Translations under genes and position numbers: made by a program
From: a bacterium
Lineage (GTDB): Bacteria > UBP15 > UBA6099 > DSWB01
Direction: 5' to 3'
DNA length: 8,207 nt
Assembly (NCBI GenBank): GCA_020061125.1
Contig: JAGUYV010000084.1
Coordinates: 1 to 8,207 of the forward strand
Shown here: positions 1 through 6,796 of the stretch, piece after piece
Layout: each line of letters starts with the position of its first letter
Position numbering within the stretch: the stretch's first letter is position 1
Notes under the pieces: generated by a model
What the model was told of the DNA's origin: nothing
The model's database searches: none
The model's input: only the letters and a program-made list of their open reading frames with translations

Positions 1-623
1 AGGCAGGCCATGGTGTTGGCCGTGCCCATCATGCTGCACGCGCCGGGGCCGGGACACGCCGCGCGCTCGATGTCCGCGAACTCATCGGCCGTGATGCGCC
101 CGCCCGCAAACGCGCCGATGCTTTCCTTGACATCGCTGGTGATGATGGTGCGGCACGCGGCGCGGCCGGGTTTCATGGTTCCTCCGGTAACGAACACAGT
201 TGGCAAATTCAGCCGCGCCGCGCCAATCAGCATGCCGGGGATGATTTTGTCGCACGAACACACGCACACCAGCGCATCGAACCGGTGCGCCGCAGCCATA
301 AGTTCCACGCTGGCCGCAATAATGTCCCTCGCGGGCAGCACGAAATGCATGCCGCGGCCCTGGGCGATGCCGTCGCAGGGCGCGATAGTGTTGAACTCAA
401 CGGGCGTGCCGCCGGCTTCTCGCACGCCAGCTTTGATATGCGCGGCCATGGCGCGCAGGTGCGCGTGTCCGGGGTTGGCCTCGGTCCAGGAATTGGTGAT
501 GCCTATGATGGGATGCGCAAGATCCTCGCCGCGGAATCCGCAGCCGCGCATGAGCGCGCGCGCGTATGCGCCCTCGGGTCCGTGGAACAATCCACCCGCA
601 GGTTTTGATTGCGATTTCGCCAT
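1..623 (-). CDS. IlvD/Edd-family dehydratase, N-terminal 207 residues (dihydroxy-acid dehydratase-like; cut by window edge)
   Basis: This is the N-terminal third of an Fe-S dehydratase. The family removes water from 2,3-dihydroxy acids (IlvD, valine/isoleucine synthesis) or from sugar acids (Edd and sugar-acid dehydratases), in the cytoplasm. Seen on the minus strand from the ATG at 621-623: IIGITNSW (39-46), NPGHAHLR (50-57), FNTIAPCDGIAQG (77-89), LPARDIIAASVE (96-107), SCDKIIPGM (123-131), GGTMKPG (147-153) and ACPGPGACSMMGTANTM (189-205). C124 and C196 match cluster ligands. The place of the first ligand of [2Fe-2S] members (PCN) is occupied by PGH, as in E. coli IlvD. GGAGAGGG lies 6 bases before the ATG. 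The acetyltransferase gene ends 40 bp upstream, so the two are probably cotranscribed. The family is certain. The substrate is not, because the block around 84-98 differs from classical IlvD (one residue shorter, LPAR instead of LPSR). Confidence 0.88.
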   Translation of the reverse strand, partial: MAKSQSKPAGGLFHGPEGAYARALMRGCGFRGEDLAHPIIGITNSWTEANPGHAHLRAMAAHIKAGVREAGGTPVEFNTIAPCDGIAQGRGMHFVLPARDIIAASVELMAAAHRFDALVCVCSCDKIIPGMLIGAARLNLPTVFVTGGTMKPGRAACRTIITSDVKESIGAFAGGRITADEFADIERAACPGPGACSMMGTANTMAC

Positions 624-663
624 GATGCGCCCTCTCCGGGGAATTGAGTCATGCGCTGGCATG

Positions 664-1134
664 CTATGAGCGTTTGCGGGATTTCACGCGCGCGGGGTTT
701 CCGTAGGCCACGGCGTTTTCCGGCACATCGCGCGTGACCACGCTGCCTGCGCCGATGAGCGCGCCCGCGCCGATGGTCACTCCGGACATGATTACCGAAC
801 CGCTGCCGATGGATGCGCCCGCGCACACGCGCACGGGCACCACGGTCCAGTCCGCGTCCCCGACCACGCGGCCATCCGCGGTCACGGCCCGTGGCTCCGG
901 GTCGTTGATGAATGTCACATTGTGGCCGATGAACACGCCGTCCTCAATGGTCACGCCCTCGCAGATGAAGGTGTGGGACGAGATTTTGCACCTGGCGCCG
1001 ATGTTCGCGTTTCTCTGAATTTCCACGAAGGTGCCGATGCGCGTGCCCGCGCCGATGGTGCAGCCGTACAGGTTCACCAGCTCGGGATGAGGTATGGATA
1101 CATCGCCAAGAAATTGCACATCGCTTGTGATCAT
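664..1134 (-). CDS. Left-handed beta-helix (hexapeptide repeat) acyltransferase, WbpD/WlbB-like sugar N-acetyltransferase
   Basis: A 156-residue protein made almost wholly of hexapeptide repeats, the left-handed beta-helix of trimeric acyl-CoA transferases. Repeats are readable as GCTIGAGTRIGTFVEI (24-39), ANIGARCKISSH (43-54), GVTIEDGVFIGHNVTF (60-75) and, after a loop, GASIGSGSVIMSGVTIGAGALIGAGSVV (106-133, quoted in outline). The loop FINDPEPRA (75-83) and the end AYGNPARVK (143-151) resemble enzymes that acetylate the 3-amino group of UDP- or dTDP-amino sugars for O-antigen. Length agrees with simple members of the group. AAGGAG lies 11 bases before the ATG, and a sigma70-like promoter sits upstream at 1190-1218. 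The only visible neighbour in the unit is the IlvD-like gene downstream, and no amino-sugar pathway genes are in view. The acceptor is therefore inferred from family resemblance only. Confidence 0.85.
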   Translation of the reverse strand: MITSDVQFLGDVSIPHPELVNLYGCTIGAGTRIGTFVEIQRNANIGARCKISSHTFICEGVTIEDGVFIGHNVTFINDPEPRAVTADGRVVGDADWTVVPVRVCAGASIGSGSVIMSGVTIGAGALIGAGSVVTRDVPENAVAYGNPARVKSRKRS

Positions 1135-1189
1135 GATGAGTCACACTCCTTTTGGCGCGCGGAGGCAACGGCGCGGCAATCTGGAATCA

Positions 1190-1218
1190 ATTGTAATCGC
1201 GCGCGGCACGGGCCGCAA
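1190..1218 (-). promoter_or_regulatory. Putative sigma70-type promoter for the acetyltransferase / IlvD-like unit
   Basis: Read on the minus strand: TTGCGG (1213-1218, -35-like, 3 of 6 consensus), a 17-base spacer, and TACAAT (1190-1195, -10-like, 5 of 6). It is oriented toward the acetyltransferase start at 1134, giving a leader of roughly 50 bases. The match and spacing are seen. Activity is inferred. Confidence 0.5.
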
Positions 1219-1226
1219 TTTCCGCG

Positions 1227-1234
1227 CCGATCGG
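1227..1234. promoter_or_regulatory. 8-bp palindrome CCGATCGG between the divergent promoters
   Basis: A perfect palindrome lies between the two outward-facing -35 boxes (1213-1218 minus, 1240-1245 plus). This is where a shared operator could sit. It is short and could arise by chance in GC-rich DNA. Confidence 0.2.
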
Positions 1235-1239
1235 ATCAT

Positions 1240-1268
1240 TTGTGAATCCCGGCACGCGGGCGTAAAAT
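1240..1268 (+). promoter_or_regulatory. Putative sigma70-type promoter for the metallophosphoesterase
   Basis: TTGTGA (1240-1245, 4 of 6 consensus), a spacer of exactly 17 bases, and TAAAAT (1263-1268, 5 of 6). The expected transcription start, near 1275, leaves about 30 bases of leader that include a strong GGAGG (1294-1298), 6 bases before the ATG at 1305. This is the best promoter-like sequence in the window. Confidence 0.6.
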
Positions 1269-1304
1269 GAAAAGGGATCGGCACATTGGGCGGGGAGGGT
1301 GCGC

Positions 1305-2150
1305 ATGGCGGGCAACGGATTGTCGAGACGCGAATTTCTGAAACTGGCGGGAGCGGCGAGCCTGGCGCTGGCTCTGCCTCCGGGCGCTCGCGCCCTGGCC
1401 GCGCAGACCCATGCGGACACCCGCTTCATTAACGATATCAGCCTCGGCAGAATCGCGGCCGCGGACAATCTCTCCAAAGTCACTTTCGCTTTCATGTCCG
1501 ACACCCATGTGCCGTTCGACGACCGCGGTGTCATGAAAACCATCGTGAACGAATGCAACGCGCGGGATCTGGACATGGTGGTTCACGGCGGAGACGGCGT
1601 GCAGATGGGCAACAGCCACAGCTTCGCCTCGTTCCTCAAATATGTGCGCGGATTCAAAGCCCCATTCTTCATGGCGCCGGGCAACCACGACACCGCGTTC
1701 ACGGATTACAAGGATCTTTCGGAATGGACCTCACGGTTCGGCAATCCGTTCTTCATGTTTGACACCGCGCATGTGCGTTTCATTCTTCTGAACAACTCGA
1801 ATTTCGAGCTGGATGAACCGCAATGGTCGTTTTTCGAAAAAGCGCTGACCACGGACCGGCCCGCATTCGTGGCCATGCACAGGCCCGTGGCGGGGCTGAA
1901 TCCCTGGTACGACACGCCCATGAAACAGAGCGACCGGTTCCGGGACATGGTGCGCCGCCTCGGGCCGGCGCGGGTGCTGAACGGACACGAACATCACTAC
2001 GAACGCTACGAAGCCGACGGCACGGTGTACATCACCTCGGGCGGCGCGGGCGGCCGTCTCAACCAGGACCCCACCGGCGGCAATTTCCATCACTTTATGG
2101 TTCTGCGGGTTGACGGAGACCGAATCGAGGAAGAAATCGTCAGGGTCTGA
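1305..2150 (+). CDS. Tat-exported calcineurin-like metallophosphoesterase
   Basis: A 281-residue phosphoesterase with two metal ions in the active site, predicted to act outside the cytoplasm on an unknown phosphate ester. The N-terminus carries a twin-arginine signal, LSRREFLKLAG (6-16), then an Ala/Leu-rich core and a likely cleavage site near ALA-AQ (30-34). The family motifs appear in order: SDTH (65-68), GGDG (95-98), GNHD (126-129), MHRP (191-194) and GHEHHYER (227-234), so all metal and phosphate ligands look intact. The late SGGAGG (245-250) is common in secreted acid-phosphatase-like members. The ATG at 1305 is preferred over the GTG at 1299 because GGAGG lies 6 bases before the ATG but abuts the GTG. 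The gene has its own promoter, diverges from the acetyltransferase, and is 151 bp from the next gene, so it is probably monocistronic. Substrate could be a nucleotide, phospholipid or sugar phosphate; the sequence does not say. Confidence 0.9.
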   Translation: MAGNGLSRREFLKLAGAASLALALPPGARALAAQTHADTRFINDISLGRIAAADNLSKVTFAFMSDTHVPFDDRGVMKTIVNECNARDLDMVVHGGDGVQMGNSHSFASFLKYVRGFKAPFFMAPGNHDTAFTDYKDLSEWTSRFGNPFFMFDTAHVRFILLNNSNFELDEPQWSFFEKALTTDRPAFVAMHRPVAGLNPWYDTPMKQSDRFRDMVRRLGPARVLNGHEHHYERYEADGTVYITSGGAGGRLNQDPTGGNFHHFMVLRVDGDRIEEEIVRV

Positions 2151-2301
2151 ACCGCGCATTGCTGTTTTTTCTCCAAAATTATTCCGGCACTGTTTTTGAG
2201 CAACCGGACGCATTTCATGAAATCGCCGGAAACTGTTCAAAGATATTCATATTCGCGCCGCCGGGCGGAGATCCGCAGGGCAATGACCAGGCGCTTTTTG
2301 A
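2151..2301. other. Intergenic region upstream of the LpxL/HtrB-like gene
   Basis: This stretch holds T-rich runs (2164-2170 and 2193-2197), a 7-bp inverted repeat TTCCGGC (2182-2188) / GCCGGAA (2225-2231), and inside that a perfect 12-bp palindrome at 2212-2223. I see no convincing -35/-10 pair. AT-rich GATATTCATATT (2242-2253) might supply a -10. No good intrinsic terminator follows the phosphoesterase: the T run at 2165-2170 lacks a clear GC stem before it. Confidence 0.5.
2212..2223. promoter_or_regulatory. Perfect 12-bp palindrome ATTTCATGAAAT, candidate operator
   Basis: The palindrome is perfect and is flanked by near-symmetric CCGG-containing arms (CCGG at 2204-2207 and 2226-2229). 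It lies about 80 bases before the LpxL/HtrB-like start, a usual place for a dimeric regulator to bind. The symmetry is seen. The regulatory role is inferred. Confidence 0.3.
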
Positions 2302-2309
2302 GTGAGTGA
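2283..2309 (+). other. Possible 8-codon upstream ORF overlapping the LpxL/HtrB-like start
   Basis: ATG ACC AGG CGC TTT TTG AGT GAG TGA ends 7 bases inside the acyltransferase frame (GTG at 2302). Upstream there is a small purine-rich segment, GCGGAGATCCGCAGGG, whose GCGG/CCGC can form a tiny hairpin. This could bring ribosomes to the weak GTG start by termination-reinitiation. It may also be coincidence. Confidence 0.2.
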
Positions 2310-3243
2310 CAGCGTGGATTCAAATCAAAAATCGTTCAAGTACCGGACCGTGCGCTTTGCGGCGCGTTCCGCGCTTGTCATGGTTTACATCATCGTGCGC
2401 ATTCTTCCGCTATGGGCGCACAGACCTCTGGCTTCGGCTCTGGGCCTGGCCCTGCACCGGTTTGTAAAACGCAACCGCATGCTTGTGATCAAGCATTTGA
2501 GCCTGGCGTACGGGGACACGCTTTCGCAGTTCGAAATCGAGGCCTTGGCTTTGCGATGCAACAGGCACATGGCCATGAATGTTTTCGAGTTCATCCGGTT
2601 TCCCGCCATGAATTCCAGGGCGATTCTAAAGGCCGTTTCGTTCGAGGGAGAAGAGCACATCCAGCGGGTGCTGGAACAGAATAGAGGCGTCATCGTTCTG
2701 TCCGCGCATTTCGGGAACTGGGAGATGCTTGGCGCCGCGCTTGTGGCGCGGGGCTATGAACTCACCGTGGTGCGGCGCGACCAGAACGACGGTCTGGTCA
2801 ACGCCATGATCCAGAAGCAGCGCGACAGGAAGGGCATCAAAACGATCCCGCGGGACAAGCCCCTGTTCAAGCAGATTGTCGCGTTGCTGAAAGCCAACGA
2901 ACTCGTGGCGCTCATTGCGGACCAGAACGCCGGCTCGGACGGAATTTTCGTGGATTTTTTCGGGACCCCGGTGTCCACATTCAAAGGTCCGGCCCTGTTC
3001 GCGACGGTGACCGGAGCGCCCATCGTTCCCATTTTCATGGTCAGGGAGGGGTACATGAAGCACCGCGTGGTGTTCCGCCCCCCGCTCGAACACGAATCTT
3101 CGGGCGACAAGGACCGCGACATCCTCGCTATCACACAGGCCTGCACAACGGCCATCGAAGACATCATCCGCGAACATCCGGAACAATGGATGTGGCAGCA
3201 CAACCGCTGGAAAACCGATCCCCCGGAAAACCCGGAAAACTGA
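2302..3243 (+). CDS. Lipid A biosynthesis lauroyl/myristoyl-type acyltransferase (LpxL/HtrB family)
   Basis: A 313-residue membrane-associated acyltransferase. The family adds secondary acyl chains to Kdo2-lipid A precursors at the inner face of the cytoplasmic membrane. Seen: a hydrophobic N-terminal segment (about 23-39), the catalytic H-x4-E motif as HFGNWE (136-141), RRDQND (158-163), ADQNAGSDGIFVDFFGTP (206-223) where the DQ is typical, TFKGPALFA (226-234), and the ending EHPEQWMWQHNRWK (291-304). Length is normal for the family. An in-frame stop (2299-2301) directly precedes the GTG at 2302, so the gene cannot start earlier. No clear Shine-Dalgarno precedes this GTG, and a GTG at 2314 is possible. 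An 8-codon ORF with an ATG (2283-2309) overlaps the start and might couple translation. The gene converges on cimA with a 35-bp gap. Which acyl chain and which lipid A position are used cannot be read from sequence. Confidence 0.9.
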   Translation: MSDSVDSNQKSFKYRTVRFAARSALVMVYIIVRILPLWAHRPLASALGLALHRFVKRNRMLVIKHLSLAYGDTLSQFEIEALALRCNRHMAMNVFEFIRFPAMNSRAILKAVSFEGEEHIQRVLEQNRGVIVLSAHFGNWEMLGAALVARGYELTVVRRDQNDGLVNAMIQKQRDRKGIKTIPRDKPLFKQIVALLKANELVALIADQNAGSDGIFVDFFGTPVSTFKGPALFATVTGAPIVPIFMVREGYMKHRVVFRPPLEHESSGDKDRDILAITQACTTAIEDIIREHPEQWMWQHNRWKTDPPENPEN

Positions 3244-3247
3244 TTTC

Positions 3248-3297
3248 GCGAGAAATTGGGTGATAGTTGCCGGGAACGCTATTTCGCGGTTTCTCGC
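3248..3297. terminator. Inverted repeat between convergent genes, possible weak bidirectional terminator
   Basis: GCGAGAAA (3248-3255) is the exact reverse complement of TTTCTCGC (3290-3297). With two G-U pairs the stem can extend to 11 pairs around a loop of about 28 bases. It covers the end of the acyltransferase transcript and the last codons of cimA. The loop is long and there is no good U run, so the terminator role is doubtful. Confidence 0.2.
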
Positions 3298-4853
3298 AGC
3301 AGCTTGAGTTCGATGCTGTCCACAAGCGCGAGCCAGCTCGCCTCGATCACATTTTCGGACACGCCCACGGTGGTCCAGGACGCATGACTGTCGCGTGATG
3401 TGATGAGCACGCGCACTCCCGCGGCCGTGCCCGCGCGCTCGTCCAGCACGCGCACCTTGTAGTCGGTGAGGCGCATGTCCTCGAGGCTCGGGAACATGGG
3501 TTCGAGGGCTTTGCGCAGAGCGTTGTCCAGGGCGTTGACCGGGCCGTCGCCTTCGGCGGCCGTGAACTCGCGTTTGTCTCCCATGCGCACCGCTATGCTG
3601 GCCTCGGAGAAAATCTCGCCGGTGCGGCGGCGCTTGGTCACCACGATGCGCAGGCCCTCTAGCTCAAAGAAGGGCTTGAACGAACCCAGGGTTTTGCGCA
3701 CCAGGATCTCGAAGGAGCCTTCTGCGCCGTCGTATTGGTACCCGCGGAATTCGGCTTCCTTGAGGCGGGCGAGCACCTTCTTCACGGCCGCGGCGTCCAT
3801 GGAAATGTTCATGCGTTCGGCCATGGTCAGAACATTGGCCTTGCCTGACTGGTCGGACACAAGCATGCCGCGCGCATTTCCCACGCTTTCGGGTTTGATG
3901 TGTTCATAGGTGACGGGGTTCTTGCGCACGGCGTCCGCGTGGAATCCGGCCTTGTGGGTGAACGCGCTGGCGCCCACGAAGGGGCTGTTCGGGGGCAGGG
4001 GGCGGTTGGCGAGTTCGCTCACCATACGGGCAAACGGGGCCAGGCGTGCGATGTTTTTGAGAGGAATGGTTTCATAGCCCATTTTCAGGGACAGGTTGGC
4101 GATCACCGCGCACAGGTCCGCGTTGCCGCAGCGTTCGCCGTATCCGTTGATTGTGCCTTGGACCTGGGCCGCGCCCGCGCGCACCGCGGCCAGGGTGGCG
4201 GCCACGGCCGTGCCCGAGTCGTTGTGAACATGGATGCCGATGGGGGTGGACAGGGTGTCCCGCACACGCAGCACAGCGGCCTCGATGTCCCATGGGAGCG
4301 CGCCGCCGTTGGTGTCGCAAAGCACCAGGGCGTCCGCGCCCGCGTCCTGCGCCGCGCCCAGGCATTGCAGCGCATAGTCCGGGTCCAGAAAAAACCCGTC
4401 GAAGAAATGCTCGGCGTCGAAAAACACTTCGAGGCCCTTGCTTTTGAGGTATTTCACTGTATTGCCGATCAGCTTCAAATTGTCATTGTTGGAAATTCTT
4501 AAAACCTCGCGCACATGCAGGCTGGAAGCCTTGCCCACGATGCAGGCCGCGGACGGCTCGACTTGGAGCAGCGCTTTGAACGCGGGGTCCTTTGCGGGTG
4601 TGACGCCCGGGCGGTGCGTGCTGCCGAAGGCCACGATGCGCGCGGTTTTGAATTTCATGCCGCGGATGCGTGTGTAGAACTCGCGGTCCTTGGGATTTGC
4701 TGATGGCCAGCCCGCCTCGATGTACGGCACGCCCATGGCGTCGAGTTCCGCGGCGATGCGCAGCTTGTCTTCCAGGGAGAAAGAAATGCCCTTTGTCTGC
4801 GCGCCGTCCCTAAGGGTGGTGTCGTAAATTGTGATGAGCGTTTTCTTGGCCAT
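3279..4853 (-). CDS. cimA: (R)-citramalate synthase
   Basis: A 524-residue enzyme that condenses acetyl-CoA with pyruvate to (R)-citramalate, the first step of the threonine-independent route to 2-oxobutyrate and isoleucine. The N-terminal TIM barrel shows DTTLRDGAQ (11-19, with the catalytic Arg and metal-binding Asp), [11 protein letters not shown] (144-154, characteristic of the citramalate branch), the metal-binding HVHNDSG (208-214), NGYGERCGN (236-244) and [12 protein letters not shown] (298-309). The C-terminal part (about 390-520) looks like the LeuA-type regulatory domain, so isoleucine feedback is likely. Length fits the long CimA type (about 520-540), which is distinct from LeuA. 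The ATG at 4853 is chosen over a TTG at 4868 because the protein then starts MAKKTLI, as relatives do. Neither start has a good Shine-Dalgarno. It follows the GDP-sugar gene by 48 bp, with a hairpin between them. Homocitrate or isopropylmalate synthase is less likely. Confidence 0.93.
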   Translation of the reverse strand: MAKKTLITIYDTTLRDGAQTKGISFSLEDKLRIAAELDAMGVPYIEAGWPSANPKDREFYTRIRGMKFKTARIVAFGSTHRPGVTPAKDPAFKALLQVEPSAACIVGKASSLHVREVLRISNNDNLKLIGNTVKYLKSKGLEVFFDAEHFFDGFFLDPDYALQCLGAAQDAGADALVLCDTNGGALPWDIEAAVLRVRDTLSTPIGIHVHNDSGTAVAATLAAVRAGAAQVQGTINGYGERCGNADLCAVIANLSLKMGYETIPLKNIARLAPFARMVSELANRPLPPNSPFVGASAFTHKAGFHADAVRKNPVTYEHIKPESVGNARGMLVSDQSGKANVLTMAERMNISMDAAAVKKVLARLKEAEFRGYQYDGAEGSFEILVRKTLGSFKPFFELEGLRIVVTKRRRTGEIFSEASIAVRMGDKREFTAAEGDGPVNALDNALRKALEPMFPSLEDMRLTDYKVRVLDERAGTAAGVRVLITSRDSHASWTTVGVSENVIEASWLALVDSIELKLLRETAK

Positions 4854-4878
4854 GTCAGGGAATTCCAAAGAGGGTTCT

Positions 4879-4895
4879 GCGGCCTATGTGGCCGC
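4879..4895 (-). promoter_or_regulatory. GC-only hairpin in the gap before cimA
   Basis: GCGGCC (4879-4884) and GGCCGC (4890-4895) form a perfect 6-bp stem with a 5-base loop. In the minus-strand transcript it begins 6 bases after the stop codon of the GDP-sugar gene and ends about 25 bases before the cimA ATG. No U run follows in the minus-strand RNA (AGAACCCUCUUUGG), so it is not a classical intrinsic terminator. It could be an intercistronic processing or stability element, or could modulate cimA, which lacks an obvious Shine-Dalgarno. Confidence 0.35.
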
Positions 4896-4901
4896 GATTT
4901 G

Positions 4902-5867
4902 TTATGCGGGCGGGATGACCTTGCGCCAGTATTCGAGGATATCCTTGAGGGTCTGCTCGAAAGGAATGACAGGCGTCCAGCCCGTGAGCGCTTGTGTGCG
5001 CGAGAAGTCGCCCTGGAGCACGGGCACATCGGAGGGGCGCAGGCGCGCGGGATCCATCTGCACGGATATGTCCGCGTTTGTCATTTCCAGAAGCATATTG
5101 AGCATGTCACCGATTCGTACGCTCTTTCCCGAAGCGATGTTGTATACTTCGCCGGGTTCTCCCTTTTGCAGCAGGAGCCAGTAGGCGCGCACGGTGTCGC
5201 GCACATCCGTGAAATCGCGGCGCGCATCGAGGTTGCCAACGCGGATCACAGGTTCGGCGTGGCCTTTCTCGATGTTCACGATCTGCTTGGCGAAGTTGCT
5301 TGTGACGAAGATGTCGCCGCGGCGGGGGCCTTCGTGGTTGAAGGCGCGGGTGCGCACCACGCGCAGCCCGTAGCTCATGGAATACTGGTAACCCATGAGA
5401 TCCTGGGCGACCTTGCTGACCGCATAGGGGCTTAAGGGACGCAGGGGCGCGTCTTCGGTGATGGGCAGCTCGTGCTCGTGCACCATGCCGTATTCCTCGC
5501 TGCTGCACGCGAGCTGGATGGCTGTGTCCTTGAGGCCGAGATCCTTCATGGCTTCAAGTATGTTGAGCTGTCCCATGATGTTGTTGCTCAAGGTGTCGCC
5601 GGGCGAATTCCAGCTTGTGGGAACGAAGCTCTGCGCGGCGAGGTGGAAAATGCCGTCCGGGCGGATGGCGCCGAGCAGAGCCTTGACGGATGCGTAGTCG
5701 CGCAGCTCGCACTCGCGCATGTCCAGGCGCGCCTGCACTGCGGGCGAGAGGTTGTCCATGCGCGAACGCGGGCGCACGGTTCCGAACACCTGCACTTTTT
5801 CTTCCAGAAGCAACTCCGCCAGGTGGCTGCCGGCGAAGCCCGTGATGCCTGTGATGAGGACCTTCAT
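4902..5867 (-). CDS. GDP-6-deoxy-D-lyxo-4-hexulose reductase (RMD)-like / GDP-mannose 4,6-dehydratase-family protein
   Basis: A 321-residue extended short-chain dehydrogenase that binds NAD(P). Its family acts on GDP-mannose-derived sugars in the cytoplasm: GMD makes GDP-4-keto-6-deoxymannose and RMD reduces it to GDP-D-rhamnose. Seen: the Rossmann motif GITGFAGSHL (7-16), HLAAQS (75-80), the active-site segment SSEEYG (122-127), and Y148-x3-K152 in LSPYAVSK. FNHEGP (176-181), FAKQIVNIE and RVGNLDARRDFTDVRD also fit. SSEEYG, the NL-x-A-x-RDFTDVRD block and the 321-residue length recall RMD rather than GMD, which is usually nearer 350. The two are close and GMD activity is not excluded. The start lies 16 bp after glyQ, and the only Shine-Dalgarno-like sequence is AAGGG, 12 bases away. 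It probably supplies deoxyhexose for LPS or another surface glycan. No partner GMD is visible. Confidence 0.8.
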   Translation of the reverse strand: MKVLITGITGFAGSHLAELLLEEKVQVFGTVRPRSRMDNLSPAVQARLDMRECELRDYASVKALLGAIRPDGIFHLAAQSFVPTSWNSPGDTLSNNIMGQLNILEAMKDLGLKDTAIQLACSSEEYGMVHEHELPITEDAPLRPLSPYAVSKVAQDLMGYQYSMSYGLRVVRTRAFNHEGPRRGDIFVTSNFAKQIVNIEKGHAEPVIRVGNLDARRDFTDVRDTVRAYWLLLQKGEPGEVYNIASGKSVRIGDMLNMLLEMTNADISVQMDPARLRPSDVPVLQGDFSRTQALTGWTPVIPFEQTLKDILEYWRKVIPPA

Positions 5868-5883
5868 TCCGGGGGATATCCCT

Positions 5884-6753
5884 TCAGGTGGCGATTGGCT
5901 CGGGGGTTATCTGCCGCAGGTAGGCGCGGGCGCACACCGCGGCCAGATCGCGCACGCGGCCGATGAGTTCCTGCCGTTCGGTCACGCTCACCGCGTTGCG
6001 CGCGTCGAGCAGATTGAACAGGTGCGAGCATTTGAGCACCTGATCGTAGGCCGGGCGCACCAGTGAGCGCGCGCACAGCGCGCGCGCCTCGGACTCGCAG
6101 TGGTCGAAGGTGCGGAACAGGCCCTGCACATCCGCGTGCTCGAAATTGTATGCCGAGTGTTCTTTTTCGTTTTGGAGATATATGTCGCCGTAAGTCAGCC
6201 CCGGCGTCCACACCAGGTCGTACACATTATCCACGCCCTGGATGTACGCGGCGATGCGCTCCAGTCCGTAGGTGATCTCGGCGCACACCACATCCAGGTC
6301 TATGCCGCCGACCTGCTGGAAGTATGTGAACTGCGTGATTTCGTTGCCGTCCAGCCACACCTCCCAGCCCAGTCCCCAGGCGCCGAGCGTGGGCGATTCC
6401 CAGTCGTCCTCAACGAAGCGGATGTCGTGCTTTGCCGTATCCAGATCCAAAGCTCTAAGGCTCTTGAGGTACAGGTCCTGCACATTGTCCGGCGAGGGCT
6501 TGAGGATGACCTGGAACTGGAAGTAGTGCTGAAGGCGCATGGGGTTGTCGCCATAGCGTCCGTCCGCGGGGCGGCGCGAGGGCTGCACATAAGCCACGTT
6601 CCAGGGGTCCGGCCCCAGGGCCTTGAGGAATGTGAAGGGGTGCATGGTGCCCGCGCCCATCTCCACATCGTACGGCTGCGCGATCACGCATCCGTAATCG
6701 GACCAGTACTTGCTGATTCGAAAGATGATTTCTTGAAATGTCAGTGTTTTCAT
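5884..6753 (-). CDS. glyQ: Glycine--tRNA ligase alpha subunit
   Basis: A 289-residue catalytic alpha subunit of the bacterial alpha2beta2 glycyl-tRNA synthetase, which activates glycine with ATP and charges tRNA-Gly together with GlyS. The class II core is very conserved: [18 protein letters not shown] near the N-terminus, [80 protein letters not shown] and FNLLDAR. Length is slightly under E. coli GlyQ (303); the C-terminus ends in [10 protein letters not shown] rather than the usual tail. The ATG at 6753 gives [10 protein letters not shown], the usual beginning. GGGAAGG lies 14 bases before it, rather far. A TTG further upstream (6789) adds 12 unlikely residues. The LptD-like gene ends 43 bp before, and the GDP-sugar gene starts 16 bp after. 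The glyS gene, normally adjacent or fused, is not in the window. Confidence 0.97.
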   Translation of the reverse strand: MKTLTFQEIIFRISKYWSDYGCVIAQPYDVEMGAGTMHPFTFLKALGPDPWNVAYVQPSRRPADGRYGDNPMRLQHYFQFQVILKPSPDNVQDLYLKSLRALDLDTAKHDIRFVEDDWESPTLGAWGLGWEVWLDGNEITQFTYFQQVGGIDLDVVCAEITYGLERIAAYIQGVDNVYDLVWTPGLTYGDIYLQNEKEHSAYNFEHADVQGLFRTFDHCESEARALCARSLVRPAYDQVLKCSHLFNLLDARNAVSVTERQELIGRVRDLAAVCARAYLRQITPEPIAT

Positions 6754-6796
6754 AAACAGATGTATAACCTTCCCGGATTGCGGATTCAAGCGCGGT

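Noticed and set aside
10-669. Open frame of 219 codons on the plus strand
   Set aside because: It is the antisense shadow of the IlvD-like gene. The minus strand carries clear family motifs, and the plus frame has none.
1731-2240. 169-codon minus-strand frame opposite the phosphoesterase
   Set aside because: It overlaps the metal-binding motifs of the phosphoesterase and has no family features of its own.
3243-3288. Direct repeat ATTTCGCG at 3243-3250 and 3281-3288
   Set aside because: It is only 8 bases long and partly coding. It is too short to suggest an attachment site or target duplication, and no mobile element lies nearby.
3900-4502. 200-codon plus-strand frame opposite cimA
   Set aside because: It lies wholly within conserved cimA sequence and has low-complexity GC-driven composition with no recognisable domain.
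5871-5880. GGGATATCCC palindrome in the 16-bp gap between glyQ and the GDP-sugar gene
   Set aside because: The gap is too short and internal to a probable operon for an operator. The palindrome probably only reflects base composition around a weak ribosome site.
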